64,000 nucleotides of DNA from Cantharellus purpuraceus. Lineage: Eukaryota > Basidiomycota > Agaricomycetes > Cantharellales > Hydnaceae. The DNA lies in the NCBI GenBank assembly GCA_025174535.1, contig JALBUN010000001.1:1426001-1490000 (forward strand). Direction: 5' to 3'. The first letter of the stretch is position 1, and every line of letters starts with the position of its first letter. Position numbers and translations under genes: made by a program. Of the stretch, positions 1-12,294 are shown piece after piece. The notes below the pieces were generated by a model. It was not told where the DNA came from, did no database searches, and saw only the letters and a program-made list of their open reading frames with translations.

Positions 1-445
1 TGCCGGTGCCCGCCGGCTGCCGCCACCGCTGGCGTTTGTCGTCGTGCTCGTCGGCCATGACCGCGTCGCGCCCGGCGCCCGCGCCCGCGTCTCGCTGCTG
101 TCTGGCAAAGTCGAACGCAGTGGGCGAAGCAAGATAGCGCCGGGAGTCCTCCCACTGCTGCTGCCGCAGCTGATGATGATGTTCGTACGGTGGTGCCCAA
201 TGGGGTGGGGACGATCTTGCGGCGGTGGCGGAAGGTGGAGGGGGGGTGGGCTGTGGGTTGGGAGCGTATGGGTAGGCATTGTAGCTCTCGTAGTACTGCT
301 GGCTGTAGACGTGGGCTTGGCGCTGTCGTTTGTGGGGGGGCTCCAGGGGGGCGTCGGAGGGGACGGTGGGAGAGGAGGGGCTTGGCCTGGAGGGTGCGGC
401 GTCGCCGGAAAGGAGAGCAGAAATGGACATGCGTTTCGAGGCCAT
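1..445 (-). CDS. N-terminus of a Pro/Gln/Ala-rich, transcription-factor-like protein (partial, runs off left edge)
   Basis: Reading leftward from an ATG at 445 (context CGCCGCCC before ATG) there is an uninterrupted frame of 148 codons to the window edge. The protein begins MASKRMSISALLSG, then PPHKRQRQ, then tracts rich in Pro, Tyr, Ser and Gln (HHHQLRQQQ) and an AGAGAG stretch. A start with SISALLS followed by disordered Pro/Gln-rich sequence and basic KRQR clusters is typical of fungal transcription factors, but no DNA-binding domain is inside the window. The segment is much more GC-rich than the following 3 kb, as expected of coding sequence. The rightward open frames over the same bases are low-complexity shadows. 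The product class is inferred; the frame and start are seen directly. Confidence 0.62.
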   Translation of the reverse strand, partial: MASKRMSISALLSGDAAPSRPSPSSPTVPSDAPLEPPHKRQRQAHVYSQQYYESYNAYPYAPNPQPTPPPPSATAARSSPPHWAPPYEHHHQLRQQQWEDSRRYLASPTAFDFARQQRDAGAGAGRDAVMADEHDDKRQRWRQPAGTG

Positions 446-3400
446 GGGCGGCGGCGAGGAGGGGCGGGAGGAGATGGCGGTGGAGGAAAGAAAAACGAGT
501 GATTCGAGGGGCACCCTACACCTCCTTGGCGCCATCGACGCTAAGCAGATTGAAAGTCCCCTTTGTCACAGCTCCCATACGTCACTCCCACGTTCTCCCG
601 CCTCCTCAACACCCATCACGGCGACCACGCCGCTTCCGCATAGCTCCTCCGCCTGGCGTCCACGGCAATCGCACATTAGGTATGATCAGTGTTAGAGTTG
701 CATTCCCTCCCCGCATCCCCGCCCATCGACATGCGCGGTGAGCTCTGGAAATAGGAGCGACAGTCACCGCACTGCCACCGGCGCCGGTCAGATGTGTTTC
801 CGCGGTAGACACTGCGTTCTCCCTCCTGCATCGGCACCAAGTGTGTGTATGCAGTCATCCCAGGAATATATGAAAGCGTCCTTCCATGCATCATGGCTCC
901 GCACCCGCGAAATGTCCGGCATACTGAACGCGCGTACCGTATGTGATCCACGATACATCTGTATACAGTCCAAAGTATGTGCCTTCCGACCCAGGCGGAC
1001 TCCCGTCCCAACTTATCATTTGCAACCCCCAGTTCCAGCTCGTATTCATCCGGATAACTGGAGCCCTACGCGCCCATGTGAACCTCGGGTAACACCCCTT
1101 CTGGCTTGCTGATAAATATCCCTGATAACTCGGCTCGGTGTCATGGCTACAGGATCAAAGGCGACAGCTTTGTCGCGGCACGACCATGTCCCTCTTGTCT
1201 ACTCGTGTCGGACGCTGGGCTGAAGACCTGCACATCAATGACGTTCCGACTTGGTGGCCTGTTCCTGGATGTGCAGAAACTCGAAACTGGCAAGGATCCC
1301 GACATCATGGTATCCCAACAGTTCTTGATGCCATCTTGGGGGTGGTTGGCTGCACTGACTTATCACCATTTGAAATTACAAACACCGTCTCTGGATCATG
1401 CCCCCAACGGATTGTTTCGACTGGGAGCCGAAAGATACTTTCTCGTATCCGAGGCATGTTTGAATCCATCCCTTTTTGATAACCTGATTTACGATCTCGG
1501 CCATAACTCCTAGTTCATGAACTTACCACCGGTGCGAGGGCCAAGCGGAAAGCCAATTGAGTTTGGAAAGCGTATTTATTGGCTGATTGTTGATGCTTCC
1601 CTTTCGCCCCTCATTCACTCATAAATCAATGTGGCGCAACCCCAACATCTATTGTGTCAAATGGGGTGACATGCAGGAACCTGTGTAAAGCGGCGACTGG
1701 TCAGCTGCGCCACGGCCTGATTTCTCGGACCCCATTCTTTCAACCGGTGCCGCTTGTTTCAAGTCAGGCAAGATAACCTACAACGTCGGCGTCACATCTA
1801 TGATATTGATTCAAGCTACAGACATTTAAGCCCATATGTGAGGTTAATAACTACCATGCGTGTATTGTCTTTGGTTGATATTGACCACGTTTTGCGTGAG
1901 CGGCGTTTGGTAGCTGCTCCGTCCTCGGCTGAAGAATTGAAACAACCCTGGGCGCCCGTGTCATCAGACATTTAAGAAAACTCAGAGCCCAGATACTCAA
2001 AGGCTCGAACCGTGCATGGCATGTTCTTAGCATCACAGTTCGAATAAACGGCAAGCGGCTCATAGGATCTTGTGGCGTTTCACATTGATTCAGTCGTTTG
2101 CAAGTCTCGAGCGCTCTCAGCATCTGCTGGGGAGACTTAGTGGGATAAGTGTCTGTCCCTATGGCAGATACGACCCGCTCATGCTAACTGCCTAATCGGC
2201 AGCAACTGTACAAGATATGTTGATGGTTCGAGTGACCTTGCCTTGCATGTCTATATCCGCGCTCTAGAAGGTAAATGTTCAAGTTAACAGATATCCTAGA
2301 TGATCATGCCCGATGTACGACAGTCTCGCATGATGCATAAGCGCACGCTTCGAGGGTGTGAATTTCAAATCGTATTAGTAGGCTTTCACGTCTTCCCTCT
2401 TGTCCGTCGTATATATTCGTATTCTTCCTTTCGTGTAGTATTTTACTAATAACTGCTCTGTTGATAGATGTCATATGTTATTCTTCTTGTCGCTAATCGT
2501 GACCTTCACGAGCGAAGGTATGGTGGCAACAGCTTCATCTATCTAAAAGGTTTAAACGACTAGCTAACTCGTTTCGCTTAAGGGACATTCCAGTGTTTGA
2601 GAACCTCATATCACGAGACATTAAGCAGAGGCGAGCAGAAATGTAAGATTCACGGCAGGCTGTATCTTCATCAGTTGAATGACTGCGGGCGGCATGTTTT
2701 CGTGGAATACATCACATCTCAACTCATGCCGCGGATCCCTAGACTCGCACCTGTGTCTGGAACTGTGGACAAGGCACCATCTTGAGGGTAACCCAGAGCC
2801 CCTATTGTTTTTGACGCAAAGCGCACTATTGTCACAAGCATCGCTTCTTCGAAATTACTTCGCGTGATTTCTGACCCTACACATGACTGCTCACGCTCCT
2901 TCCCGACGAGGCATCCATCTTGTCAGGGGCACTGGATAATCATAACCAGATGTACTACATCAGCTTCTCCATGGAGGAGGCACGAAGTTTGGATGGACAT
3001 TGTACGCTTGCACCATGGCGTCATCCCCGATGGCTCACGGATAGATCCACTCTGCGAAGTTATGCAAAGGAAATGCTTGGTAATGATATGGTTGTCATAC
3101 ACTTGCTGCCTTCTGTTTCGTGGGGGGGAGGTATATACTTCGCAGTGGTATGTGTTTTAATTACATCATCCTTGATGCGCTTGAAAGTCGCTGGCTGTCA
3201 GATTGAAGCTGCCCCCGCTCTTGACGGAGGTCTACCTAGTGGCCTTTCAATTGAATTATACTGTTATAGGCTTGACGTCCCGGCCCTCTCTGGGCGAGCA
3301 AACAACCGACATGTTTCGTGTAAGCGTATGTGTACATGCCACCTTGACATGTAGACCTCCAGTCCTCTCTGCTCAAGCCAGGGCGCAGGAGACAGAAACT

Positions 3401-3865
3401 AAGCATTCTGCCACGATAAAGATGGTTGACACCCTCTCTGTGATCAGGTGTCTGATGTGAACAACCGAGCACAGAGGTGCATATTCTCATATATTTAAGT
3501 CCTGGCGCGTAGACCACGCATACGATATCCAACTTCTCATAAATTTTGCCGAGTGTAGGTTGTCGCAACATCATTACGAGTCCAGCGGAGGTTAGGATTC
3601 ATCCGGGAACAACTTGGACCTGGACAGACCCGCTTGACCTTGTGCCAGTAGAGTAGACTCGGAACTGCCCCGAACATTGGCTTGGAATATCGTCCCCATG
3701 GTATCACAAGCCTTCCACCAATTCTCAGATGCGTGTTCTACCAATAGATACAGCATTGAATAACGCAGATGATACCTTGCAGTTAATGGTAATTGAGGAG
3801 GCCGAAACACTTTCATTCTTGCGTACACACTGAGGTTTTTAACCCTTCGTTGTCCCCCCACAGCA
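446..3865. other. Gene-poor stretch with no assignable gene
   Basis: I could not assign any gene here. GC content falls right of about 1100. The longest plausible rightward frame is about 1138-1479 (113 codons, with a run containing DAILGVVGCTDLSPF), but it has no recognisable domain and no convincing flanking exons. An intron-rich gene could be hidden, as happens elsewhere in this window, so absence is not proven. The first few hundred bases should contain the promoter of the leftward gene that starts at 445. Confidence 0.4.
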
Positions 3866-4647
3866 TCAATACTTTGACCTAAGTGGCGGCGGAGCCGTGT
3901 TGGCCTCGTATTGTGCGCCAAAGCGGTCTTTAATACAAGGCAAACGTTCACGAGTGAACAGCTGCGAAGGGGCATCTAAGCAGTTCAAATGTGAGAAATT
4001 ATTATTTACCTCGAGCTTGGGCATGAGGGTCTGTGGATCCATATCTTGTGAATTAATTCCCACCAAGCAAACGCAGCGAGCTGACCTTTTGAATATCGTC
4101 CGCGAGAGTGCCAGCTTTGATAATGGCAATGCTCTTAGTGCTGTCAGGGAAAGTGGCGAACTGGGAGCCGCAGTTGGGACAGAAAGCCCGGCGAGTGAGC
4201 TGAGAAGGGGGAAGGACATGAGCCCTTGAGCCAGTCGTTGGGTTGATTCTAGCTACCTGTCCCGATAGTGCGGGTTTGGCGTATTCTTTGTAGACGCCGT
4301 TGATAGTCCTAGTACGAGATCAAAAAGGCAGTCATGATATACCGATCAGGAAGGGAAGGTTTGAAGACCTTACAAGGAGGACCTGGCAACGAAAACAACG
4401 AGGCTATATGCGGCACCGGTTGACCTGCGACAATCCTCACAGCTGAACCACAGAGAGAATCAGTAGAGGGGACCAGGACAAGAACACCTATACAAACTGG
4501 CAAACAGCTGCTCCATAGGATCGCTCACTGATGGTGTAAGACTAGATAGGCCTTAAGTGATCAGCCAGACTGCTTGCTTGTCCACTCGACACGCACGATA
4601 TTGCCACAGAGGCAATGGCCTGTCACGGGCGTAGAAGGAGTAGACAT
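3866..4647 (-). CDS. GFA/CENP-V domain protein (Mss4-like zinc fold), copy A; intactness uncertain
   Basis: Leftward exons can be traced from an ATG at 4647. The first gives TGHCLCGNIVRVEW, the family CxCG zinc motif. The next gives SCEDCRRSTGAAYSLVVFV with the CxxC-RR-STG signature. A third holds GVYKEYAKPALSGQ, and a fourth RRAFCPNCGSQF followed by IAIIKAGTLADDIQ. The tail ERLPCIKDRF ends at the stop at 3866. GFA-domain proteins (glutathione-dependent formaldehyde-activating family) are small zinc proteins, usually 130-170 aa, and Agaricomycetes often carry many paralogues of unknown substrate. The usual CHC motif appears as YSC here, and the junction before the last exons needs a phase change I could not resolve, so this may be a recent pseudogene. 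A related degenerate copy lies 0.6 kb to the right. Confidence 0.5.
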
Positions 4648-5220
4648 GGGAGACTCGTCAACGAGCAATGCCAGTAATGCCTCTGATCAGTGGATGGGAA
4701 ATCTGGTACGGGTTCGGGGTCACGCCACGATAGCCGATCATATTGAATGGGTGCAACCTAGAGGCGGTTGCCTAGCCGGCCCTTTGAGCAGACTTCTGCA
4801 CATCAGCATCATGAAGCTGCACAGCTGTACGTCCAAGTTGAACCAGAAGGTCTACGCATATCATGGCGATCCAAACATGGGAAATATACTAATAGCGACG
4901 GTTTTGTCAGTCCAATTCCACTTGCGTAGTGTAAGAGGTGTTCCTAAGATTGGCTCATCTTGTGAGAGTCTCCACCGGCTATAAAGACCAAGCCTGAACA
5001 AACAGGAATCTGACAGCACCCGATCCACCCTGTATAGGCCACGCGACAGCTAACAGTGACGTGTGTTCTTTCGATCACCACACTTGTTCGGATACTAAGC
5101 CACCCCGTAGAAGCCGATGTGAATGATTCTCAAGTGTCTGTTTAACCAATGGATGCAGCTATAATGTTGAATCGACAGTCACCTTGCAGTTTTTGATATT
5201 CATGCACGGAGAGGCAACCT

Positions 5221-5890
5221 TTCAGCCTTTTGCGAATATATATTATTGTTCCCGACACTAGGTTCAAGGGCCTCTCGTGTCAGGCGTGGGATTGCCAGCT
5301 TTCCAAAGTTGTCTCCAATGAAGGGAAAGCGACTGTTCGTGACAATCTGAGCACAATAAGTCAGCAGCAGCAAGAAGTGACGAATTATTGCCTTGATATT
5401 GTAGTTGTATCTGGGTGGGTCGGTGTCAGGCTGTGCGAATAATATGCTAGCCAGTCATACCTTCTGATGATGTGCCGTGAGGGTACCAGATTGGATAAAT
5501 GCAACGGGAAAAACTGGGAACTGCCTTCGGGGCGGAAAAGTTGGTGGGTGGATGAGTAGGGACAGCATACAAGGCCTCAAGCAAGTATGTCGCCACTACC
5601 AGAGGACCCTGTTTCACCTTGCCTAACACTGGAATTGAGATACTCTTTGAATTCACCATAAGTATCCTTGTGTGATGTAGAAGATGAGATGTTCGATATT
5701 CGGGGTAGAAACATCACGACGAAGAGCTTAAAGAGAAGCCCTACCATCGAGAAACAGAAAGACAAGACTATATGCGCTACCGGTGGACCTGCGACAGCCA
5801 TCGCAGCTGAACTACAGTCGGTACAGGCTGCAACGACAGAACTAGAACTGGCGAACACGTTCCATCGAGCGCATCACTGGGGGAGGAGTA
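5221..5890 (-). pseudogene. Decayed second copy of the GFA-domain gene (copy B)
   Basis: Leftward reading gives CDGCRRSTGSAYSLVF around 5757-5800, clearly related in protein and DNA to CEDCRRSTGAAYSLVV of copy A; the intron bases before it also align. The equivalent of copy A's AFCPNCGSQF exon survives near 5490-5560 as TFPPRRQFPVFP followed by AFIQSGTLT. The CPxCG zinc ligands are lost and the first CxCG exon was not found. This is best read as an old tandem duplicate that has lost its zinc site. Coordinates are approximate. Confidence 0.55.
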
Positions 5891-7128
5891 AGTCGTAGGT
5901 CGTTGAGTAGCCTGTAGCGATGGAGGAATTAAAGCCAGTTATACTAGCCTAGGTCTTTTTGACGAGCAGTGAGATTTCAAAGTGCCTTTATGCGGAGCGG
6001 CTGACAAGATCAGCTCAGGAACAGTCATGACGTTAGATAAATGCCTACTACTGTGGAAGAGCAGGACTGTCGGTGATGGAGTCCACTTGCAGCCGAAAGT
6101 TTCCATTCGAGTTGTCTGCCCGATCAACTGAGTGCTGTGCCAAAGCAGGTCCGTTTTTTTTTTTTTTCCATTCTTGAACCCTCCTCCGAACTTGACGCTG
6201 ACATGGGCTGACCGCGGTGGCGGTTGCTTGCCGAGAAGAAGGCTCTTCGAGTCAGAGCAGTAGAAAGGTGAGAGAGCTGGGGAGAGAAGATGATCGGAGG
6301 AGGTTAACGCCACTGCCGGAGCAAGAACAGTCAGAAAACACGCTAAGGCCGTTGTGCTCTGGATCAACCAAAGTGACAAGGACACTAAAACAGAATAGTG
6401 GAGGAGTTCCATACTGTGATATAATCGACGTCCCTGATGGCACATATCAGTCGATGACTTGTATTCCGCATGGATAATGCTTGCCAACAGAATTGACATA
6501 CCCTTATAACCTGCGGGGTAAAAACTTACCAGCGGTTCCGAGTTCACTAACAATAGTCGGTGGATGGAGCAACCCTTCCCCATAGTCCCAGAGTATTGCA
6601 AAGGCAAATTGGCATCAGTTTTCCTTGATTAACCAAAATATACTTTTGCTAGTTCCACCAAGAAAGCCCTTCTTCGCGTCGATGACAGCTTTCATAAAAA
6701 GCTTGGGTTCAATTATAAGCATACGTGTCGAACGTAGTATGTCATTGTGGTGGTACTGTCAAATCCCCAAGGGTGAACAATGAGATGGACCACCGCAGCG
6801 ACGAGAGTTGGGACTTCTATGACTGGTCAATTGCCATTAAAAACCACCTAGCTATTTCACGGATCACGGTCCGATCGGACATTATGATATCCGCTTGGTG
6901 ATCAGACTCAACTCTGAAGCCATGTCTAACGTCGGCATGCTGCATACACCCACATATTGCCATATTATTCCAAAGGAAATGGCTGAACTGGCTGATCGGG
7001 TGAAATTAACCAGCCGTAGTGACCATGGTCTTCTCCAGGAGGCTGAAGGAAGAAGGATCGAAGCCGACTCGGATGGTAGTATGTCCCGGAGCTGTGTCAC
7101 AGTGAGTGTGAGCCTGCTTGCATCCACA
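5891..7128. other. No confident gene; possible further GFA-like remnants
   Basis: A leftward frame at 5939-6607 (222 codons) is open but its composition is not convincing. It contains FYCSDSKS, which could be a third, very degraded FCxDCGS zinc motif of the GFA family, but no other family motif lines up. A run of fifteen T lies near 6153-6167. Nothing else is assignable. Confidence 0.35.
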
Positions 7129-7425
7129 GTAGGAGACGGTGGAGACCTGTCGGGTGCCAGGGTCCAATGAGGTCGGCTTCTGACGAAAGACATGTTCCAC
7201 TTCGCAGACAATGAGATCAGATTTCACTACGTTGGATGTCGTTGGCAAAGTGCTGGCAAGTGGCAATACTCGTGTAATGGTACCTGTGGGAGACGGAACT
7301 GGAGACCTATCGGGTGCCAGCGTCCAATGAGGTCGGAAAGACATGTTCGATATCGTATTTCACTAGGTGATGAATGTTGTTGGCAAAGTGCTGGCAAAGT
7401 GGCAATGTTCGTGTAATGGTAACTA
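7129..7425 (+). repeat. Imperfect tandem duplication, about 140-157 bp per unit
   Basis: Unit 1 (7129-7285) and unit 2 (7286-7425) share, in the same order, a GGAGAC-CGGGTGCCAG segment, CCAATGAGGTCGG, GACATGTTC, TTTCACTA, a TTGGCAAAGTGCTGGCAA segment and CGTGTAATGGTA. Unit 2 is shorter through small deletions. The array ends about 100 bp before the start codon of the kinase at 7529, so it lies in that gene's promoter or 5' UTR. Confidence 0.7.
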
Positions 7426-7528
7426 GTCCTATTTTCGGTGATAACGTCACCAGTGAGAAATGGAAGGCACTAGCTATATCGTGCGATGATGTAAGCAATC
7501 TTCAGCTAATTTTCCCTGGGCTGTTTTC

Positions 7529-9701
7529 ATGTCCGCCGACAGTGGGGTCACTCTTAGCCCACCGTCAAGCAGCTCAAATTGCTGTTCTAGCGACGCACCT
7601 TCCCTTCTTTTAACAACTTCGGCGTCTCAGACAGCGGTCGATTGCATTTGTTCAACCTCCCTCGGTGTCGAAAGCTCAAAACCCAGCCTTTCACCAACGA
7701 CCAGAAAACAGAGACATCTGTCCGCTCCCGGAGACATACCTATTCATCGTCAGAAAGGCTCAACCGTGGCGATCTCACATTCTCCGGAGGCTTCTGCTAG
7801 CTTCCCCGTCGCGTCATGTGACGATGATGGCGGCGAGGGCGACTGGATGGCACCTGATCCTGTTTTTGTGGTCCAGCGTGCAGTCAGCGTCGGAAGCAAA
7901 CAGTATGGCTTTACGTCTCTGGGAAGAGGGTTCAACTGGTTGGGTAAAGAGGAAGAGGAACGGAATCGCAATCGTCGACTGTCGCGTTCGCGTTCGCGCA
8001 CGCGTCGGTCGATAGACCCCTCTGAAGATGGCGCCGTTGCCCCCCCGCCGACCACAACCAGTATTCTCGGAGAACCTCTTCAATTCGACCCTGAGCCCCA
8101 ACGACTCCCAAACGGTACCGTGGTTCCTGCTATCCTTGCCCCATCCACAGAATCGTCCTCGTCCACGCCTCCAGTCGCTCCCCTCGATATGGGATATGCA
8201 GTACTATCTGTATCATCTTCTACCCAACCTCCGGCTTCCCTTGGTCAATCGATAGCTCCACCTTCTCCAACAATAACCCGTCCCGCTGCAGCGCACTCAC
8301 CGACTTCTCCGCGCCCCCCTTCTCGCCGCCGCTCGTCTCACAAACGCGTATCCCTCGTTGCTGGCCGTCTCCGCGTCATTGAGGATATGCCCCTACCTGG
8401 CACTGATTTGTCGCCGCAATTGGCACGAGCCGGCAGTCAAAGCAGTCTTCTCAGTGCTGCTTCCAGCGCAGCGCCACCTTCTCCACTGCTTGAGCAGGAA
8501 CATTTTCTTGGAAATCATAATATCAATGACTATGTGATCGAAGGAGAAGCTGGTCGTGGGGCTTACGGAATGGTGAAGCGAGCCAGGGAGAGGCTTCCAA
8601 GTGGAAAGAGAGGCGTGAGTCTTATGGGCCTGATTGTTTTAATCGAGATTGACCTACGTATTTGTAAAGCCTCCCTTGATAGTCAAGCAGGTCATCAAGT
8701 CACGGATTCTCGCTGACTGTTGGAAGAAACATCCCAAGCTTGGGACCATTCCTATCGAAATATATGTCATGTCTTCCATTTCAAACACTTCATATGTTTT
8801 GCCTCCACGACGACCCTGGGACCCCTCGCGGCCATTTATTCCTCATGATGGGCTTGTCTCGTCCGAATGGGAAGAAGGTGTAGTGGTCAAGGGACATCCA
8901 AATATTTGCCCTCTTTTAGACTTTTTCGAGGACGCACATTTTTACTATCTGGTTTTACCCTCCGTATCTTCACCACCTCAACCTGGTGGTGAAGCGTTAC
9001 CATCCGATCTATTCGATCTAGTAGAGCTATACCCACGAGGTTTGCCGGCACACCTAATCAGAAGTTATCTTGGCCAGATCGCCGATGCACTCTGTTTCCT
9101 ACACTCGAAAGGAATAGGTGTGTCCATGTCGCTATACTTTCATCTCACGCACCCGTATTGATTTTTCATTAGTGCACCGTGACATAAAAGACGAAAACGT
9201 TGTATTAGGCCCATCAGAGGGAAAGTGTATTTTGATTGATTTTGGAAGTTCTGGAATAGTACGCAGGGGTGGCTGGGACACGTTCAGCGGGACGTAAGTA
9301 GCCCCGGTCACGTTGCTGTTCCTCCTACTTACTAGGCTATACTGCAAAGTCTTGACTATGCTGGCCCTGAAATCTTGCGTGGAGAGTCTTATAATGGAAA
9401 GGAGCAGGATGTCTGGGCGTTTGGAGTCGTGGCTTTCGTGCTCCTTGTCGGGGAATGTCCGTTCCTGACGCCAACAGAAGCTCAGGAAGGACTTGCCTCA
9501 CCCTTTGCGAAGGCGCGGATGGCTCTCGACGAGCGTTGCCAGGAGGGTCATGAGGACGAGGGCGAGGAGCCCGATGGTGGTGGGCGACTCGGGGATGCAC
9601 ACTATATGGTTATGGCCTGCCTCGAGGTCGACCTCGCGAAGAGGCCCACGTTTGAGAAGGTGTTAACTTGCCGCTTCCTCGCGGGCCAGGATGGATGGTA
9701 A
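7529..9701 (+). CDS. PAS-kinase-type (PSK/PASK family) serine/threonine protein kinase, 668 aa
   Basis: Exons 7529-8614, 8670-9117, 9173-9293 and 9350-9701, with introns of 55, 55 and 56 nt. Residues 1 to about 335 are low-complexity (Ser, Pro, and an RSRSRTRR cluster). The kinase domain follows: glycine loop GEAGRGAYG, a lysine-containing strand IVKQVIK, the insert ADCWKKHPKLG characteristic of PAS kinases, catalytic loop VHRDIKDEN, DFG in LIDFGSSG, and an AGPEIL version of the APE motif. The stop directly follows FLAGQDGW. Yeast Psk1/2 couple nutrient status to carbohydrate metabolism and translation; that role is inferred by family. No PAS domain is visible in the N-terminal part, so sensing may be lost or lie in unrecognised sequence. 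The tandem repeat at 7129-7425 sits just upstream. Confidence 0.85.
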
Positions 9702-10324
9702 TGACCACGAGGCGGCGGCTGTACGAACTTCATTTACGTGCAAAGATTGTCTTCCTCGACGTGAGCTCTATGTTATCTCGCATCCATTACATTGACGACG
9801 CGTGTTGCCGCGCCACCCCTGCAAGATAATAGCTCCTATTATACAAGTGTCGACTGCAAGTTTATTGTGTGCCAATTGTGTCTTATAACCCTCATGTCAT
9901 ATACAAACATACATCGAAACAATGTCTGCTTTAGATATAAGCAGATTTCTCTCTTTTTTTCTTTCTTTTTTAACTCGTGTATCGATACGGCATCGATTTA
10001 ATCCTGCAATGCGGAGTGCGCCGAAGCGACGGCTGCGGAGTCAGCGCAAATTTCCCTTGAAAAGTCCCAACCCCGGCCACTCCGCCTGTTTCCCTCCATC
10101 ACCTCTCGTCCTACACCCCCTGTTTTTCTTGTTTCTCATCTAAGTAAGTCGTCGTCTCTGAAGCGACTCTGTGCAGCATAGAATGCCACTAGAGAGCGCG
10201 ATGGTGATGGATCGATAACGCTGCGAACGGATGGCGTTTGCTGGCCGCGTTGCAACCACCCATCTCACAGCCTCCGAAGCGTCTCTGCCTCTTGCTGATC
10301 CCTCACCTGCAGAAATACATTAAA
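9702..10324 (+). promoter_or_regulatory. Intergenic region with the tef1 promoter and 5' UTR
   Basis: No gene is seen. The last 250 bases before the tef1 ATG are strongly pyrimidine-rich (for example 10080-10140), a usual feature of highly expressed fungal promoters. A GTAAGT directly after the pyrimidine tract (near 10144) could be the donor of a 5' UTR intron. Basis is composition only. Confidence 0.4.
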
Positions 10325-12089
10325 ATGGGTAAAGAGAAGCTCCACGTTAACGTCGTCGGTACGTTGTTTTTTTCCTCATTTTCAACACCATCGATTACTG
10401 ATCTCTATCGATGGTCAGTCATTGGGCACGTCGATTCTGGTAAATCCACCACCACCGGTCACCTTATTTATAAGTGCGGTGGTATCGACAAGCGAACTAT
10501 CGAAAAGTTCGAGAAGGAGGCTGCTGAGCTCGGAAAGGGCTCGTTCAAATACGGTCCGTTCATGACGCCCATGTCATCCACTGCGTTGATTTCTTACCCT
10601 ACATTTCTTTAGCATGGGTGCTCGACAAACTGAAGGCCGAGCGTGAGCGTGGTATCACAATCGACATTGCGCTTTGGAAGTTCGAGACCCCTAAGTATTA
10701 CGTCACTGTTAGTGGCCTTCCATTTACCTTGATAAGTGTGACTCACTATTTCTTCAGGTCATTGATGCTCCCGGGCACCGAGATTTCATCAAGAACATGA
10801 TCACTGGTACTTCGCAGGCTGATTGCGCCATCCTTATCATCGCCGGTGGTACCGGTGAGTTTGAGGCTGGTATCTCCAAGGACGGTCAGACTCGCGAGCA
10901 CGCTCTTCTGGCTTTCACTCTCGGCGTTAGGCAACTCATTGTTGCCGTCAACAAAATGGACACCACCAAGGTCAGTCTGACTCTGGCCCAGAGCTGACCC
11001 CAGTCTGATTGGATTGTCTTGACTCTAGTGGTCCGAGGATCGGTTTAACGAAATTATTAAAGAGACGTCCACCTTCATCAAGAAGGTCGGCTACAACCCG
11101 AAGCAGGTCGCATTCGTTCCTATCTCCGGCTGGCATGGTGACAACATGTTGGAGGAGTCCCCCAAGTGCGTATATTCGCTTCTGTCTACACTAGCGATGA
11201 CATTAATGAATGTGTGTAGCATGCCATGGTACAAGGGCTGGACTAAGGAGAACAAGAGCGGACCCGTTAAGGGAAAGACTCTCCTTGATGCCATTGATGC
11301 TATCGAGCCCCCATCCCGGCCTTCCGACAAACCCCTTCGTCTTCCCCTCCAGGATGTATACAAGATTGGCGGTATCGGTACAGTTCCCGTCGGTCGTGTC
11401 GAAACAGGTACCATCAAGGCTGGCATGGTCGTCAACTTTGCACCCTCAAACGTCACAACTGAAGTCAAGTCCGTCGAAATGCACCACGAACAGCTCGAGG
11501 CCGGTCTTCCGGGTGACAACGTCGGCTTCAACGTCAAGTACGTTGTTTTCCTTTTGACATCTCAATTGTTAATTGACGTACCCCAGGAACGTCTCGGTCA
11601 AGGATATCCGCCGTGGGAATGTGTGCTCAGACTCGAAGAACGACCCCGCCAAGGAGGCCGCTTCATTCAACGCCCAAGTCATTGTTCTTAACCACCCTGG
11701 CCAAATCGGTGCTGGTTACGCACCAGTACTTGATTGCCACACCGCCCACATTGCTTGCAAGTTCGCCGAGTTGATTGAAAAGATTGACCGTCGAAGTGGC
11801 AAGTCCATTGAGAACTCGCCCAAGTTTGTCAAGTCTGGTGATGCCGCCATTGTCAAGCTTATCCCCAGCAAGCCAATGTGCGTTGAGTCATACAACGAGT
11901 ACCCACCGCTTGGTCGGTTTGCCGTCCGTGACATGAGGCAAACTGTTGCTGTCGGTGTGATCAAGTCTGTCGAGAAGACTGATGGCAAGGGTGGAAAGGG
12001 TATGTTTGCTTTACCTGCATCATCGGCTTCTCTAGCTAACATCTTGCACAGTAACGAAGGCTGCGGAGAAGGCGACCAAGAAGAAGTAG
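10325..12089 (+). CDS. tef1: Translation elongation factor EF-1alpha, 460 aa
   Basis: Eight exons: 10325-10358, 10419-10553, 10613-10707, 10758-10970, 11029-11165, 11220-11537, 11587-11999 and 12052-12089. All introns are 49-60 nt and GT-AG, and phases close to exactly 460 codons plus TAG, the usual length for basidiomycete EF-1alpha. The product starts [22 protein letters not shown] with the GTP-binding P-loop, then DAPGHRDF and NKMD, and ends in the Lys-rich tail EKATKKK. EF-1alpha delivers aminoacyl-tRNA to the ribosomal A site. The tiny first exon (34 nt) is a conserved feature of fungal tef1 genes. The gene is intact. Confidence 0.98.
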
Positions 12090-12294
12090 CTAGACGTTCG
12101 ACCAATTCCATTGGTTGTGCTTTTACCAGTTTTCGCTTCTCTTGCTACATCAGTATATTCTTTCTTCCTCTGTTTTCATCACTGTACGCTCGATAACACC
12201 CGTGGCGGACATATGCAACCCACTTGTTCGTCGCTACGATCGTGTAAGATGTAAACTCCGCAAGTAATTGTCTCGAGTGCATTCTCCAATCTAA

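Noticed and set aside
44..812. Overlapping long rightward and leftward frames at the left edge
   Set aside because: They are Gly/Arg-rich shadows of GC-rich DNA; the leftward frame from 445 to the edge has far better start context and protein-like composition.
5939..6607. 222-codon leftward frame as a real gene or third GFA copy
   Set aside because: Only one weak motif (FYCSDSKS) resembles the family; no CRRSTG or GTL motif lines up, and composition is uneven.
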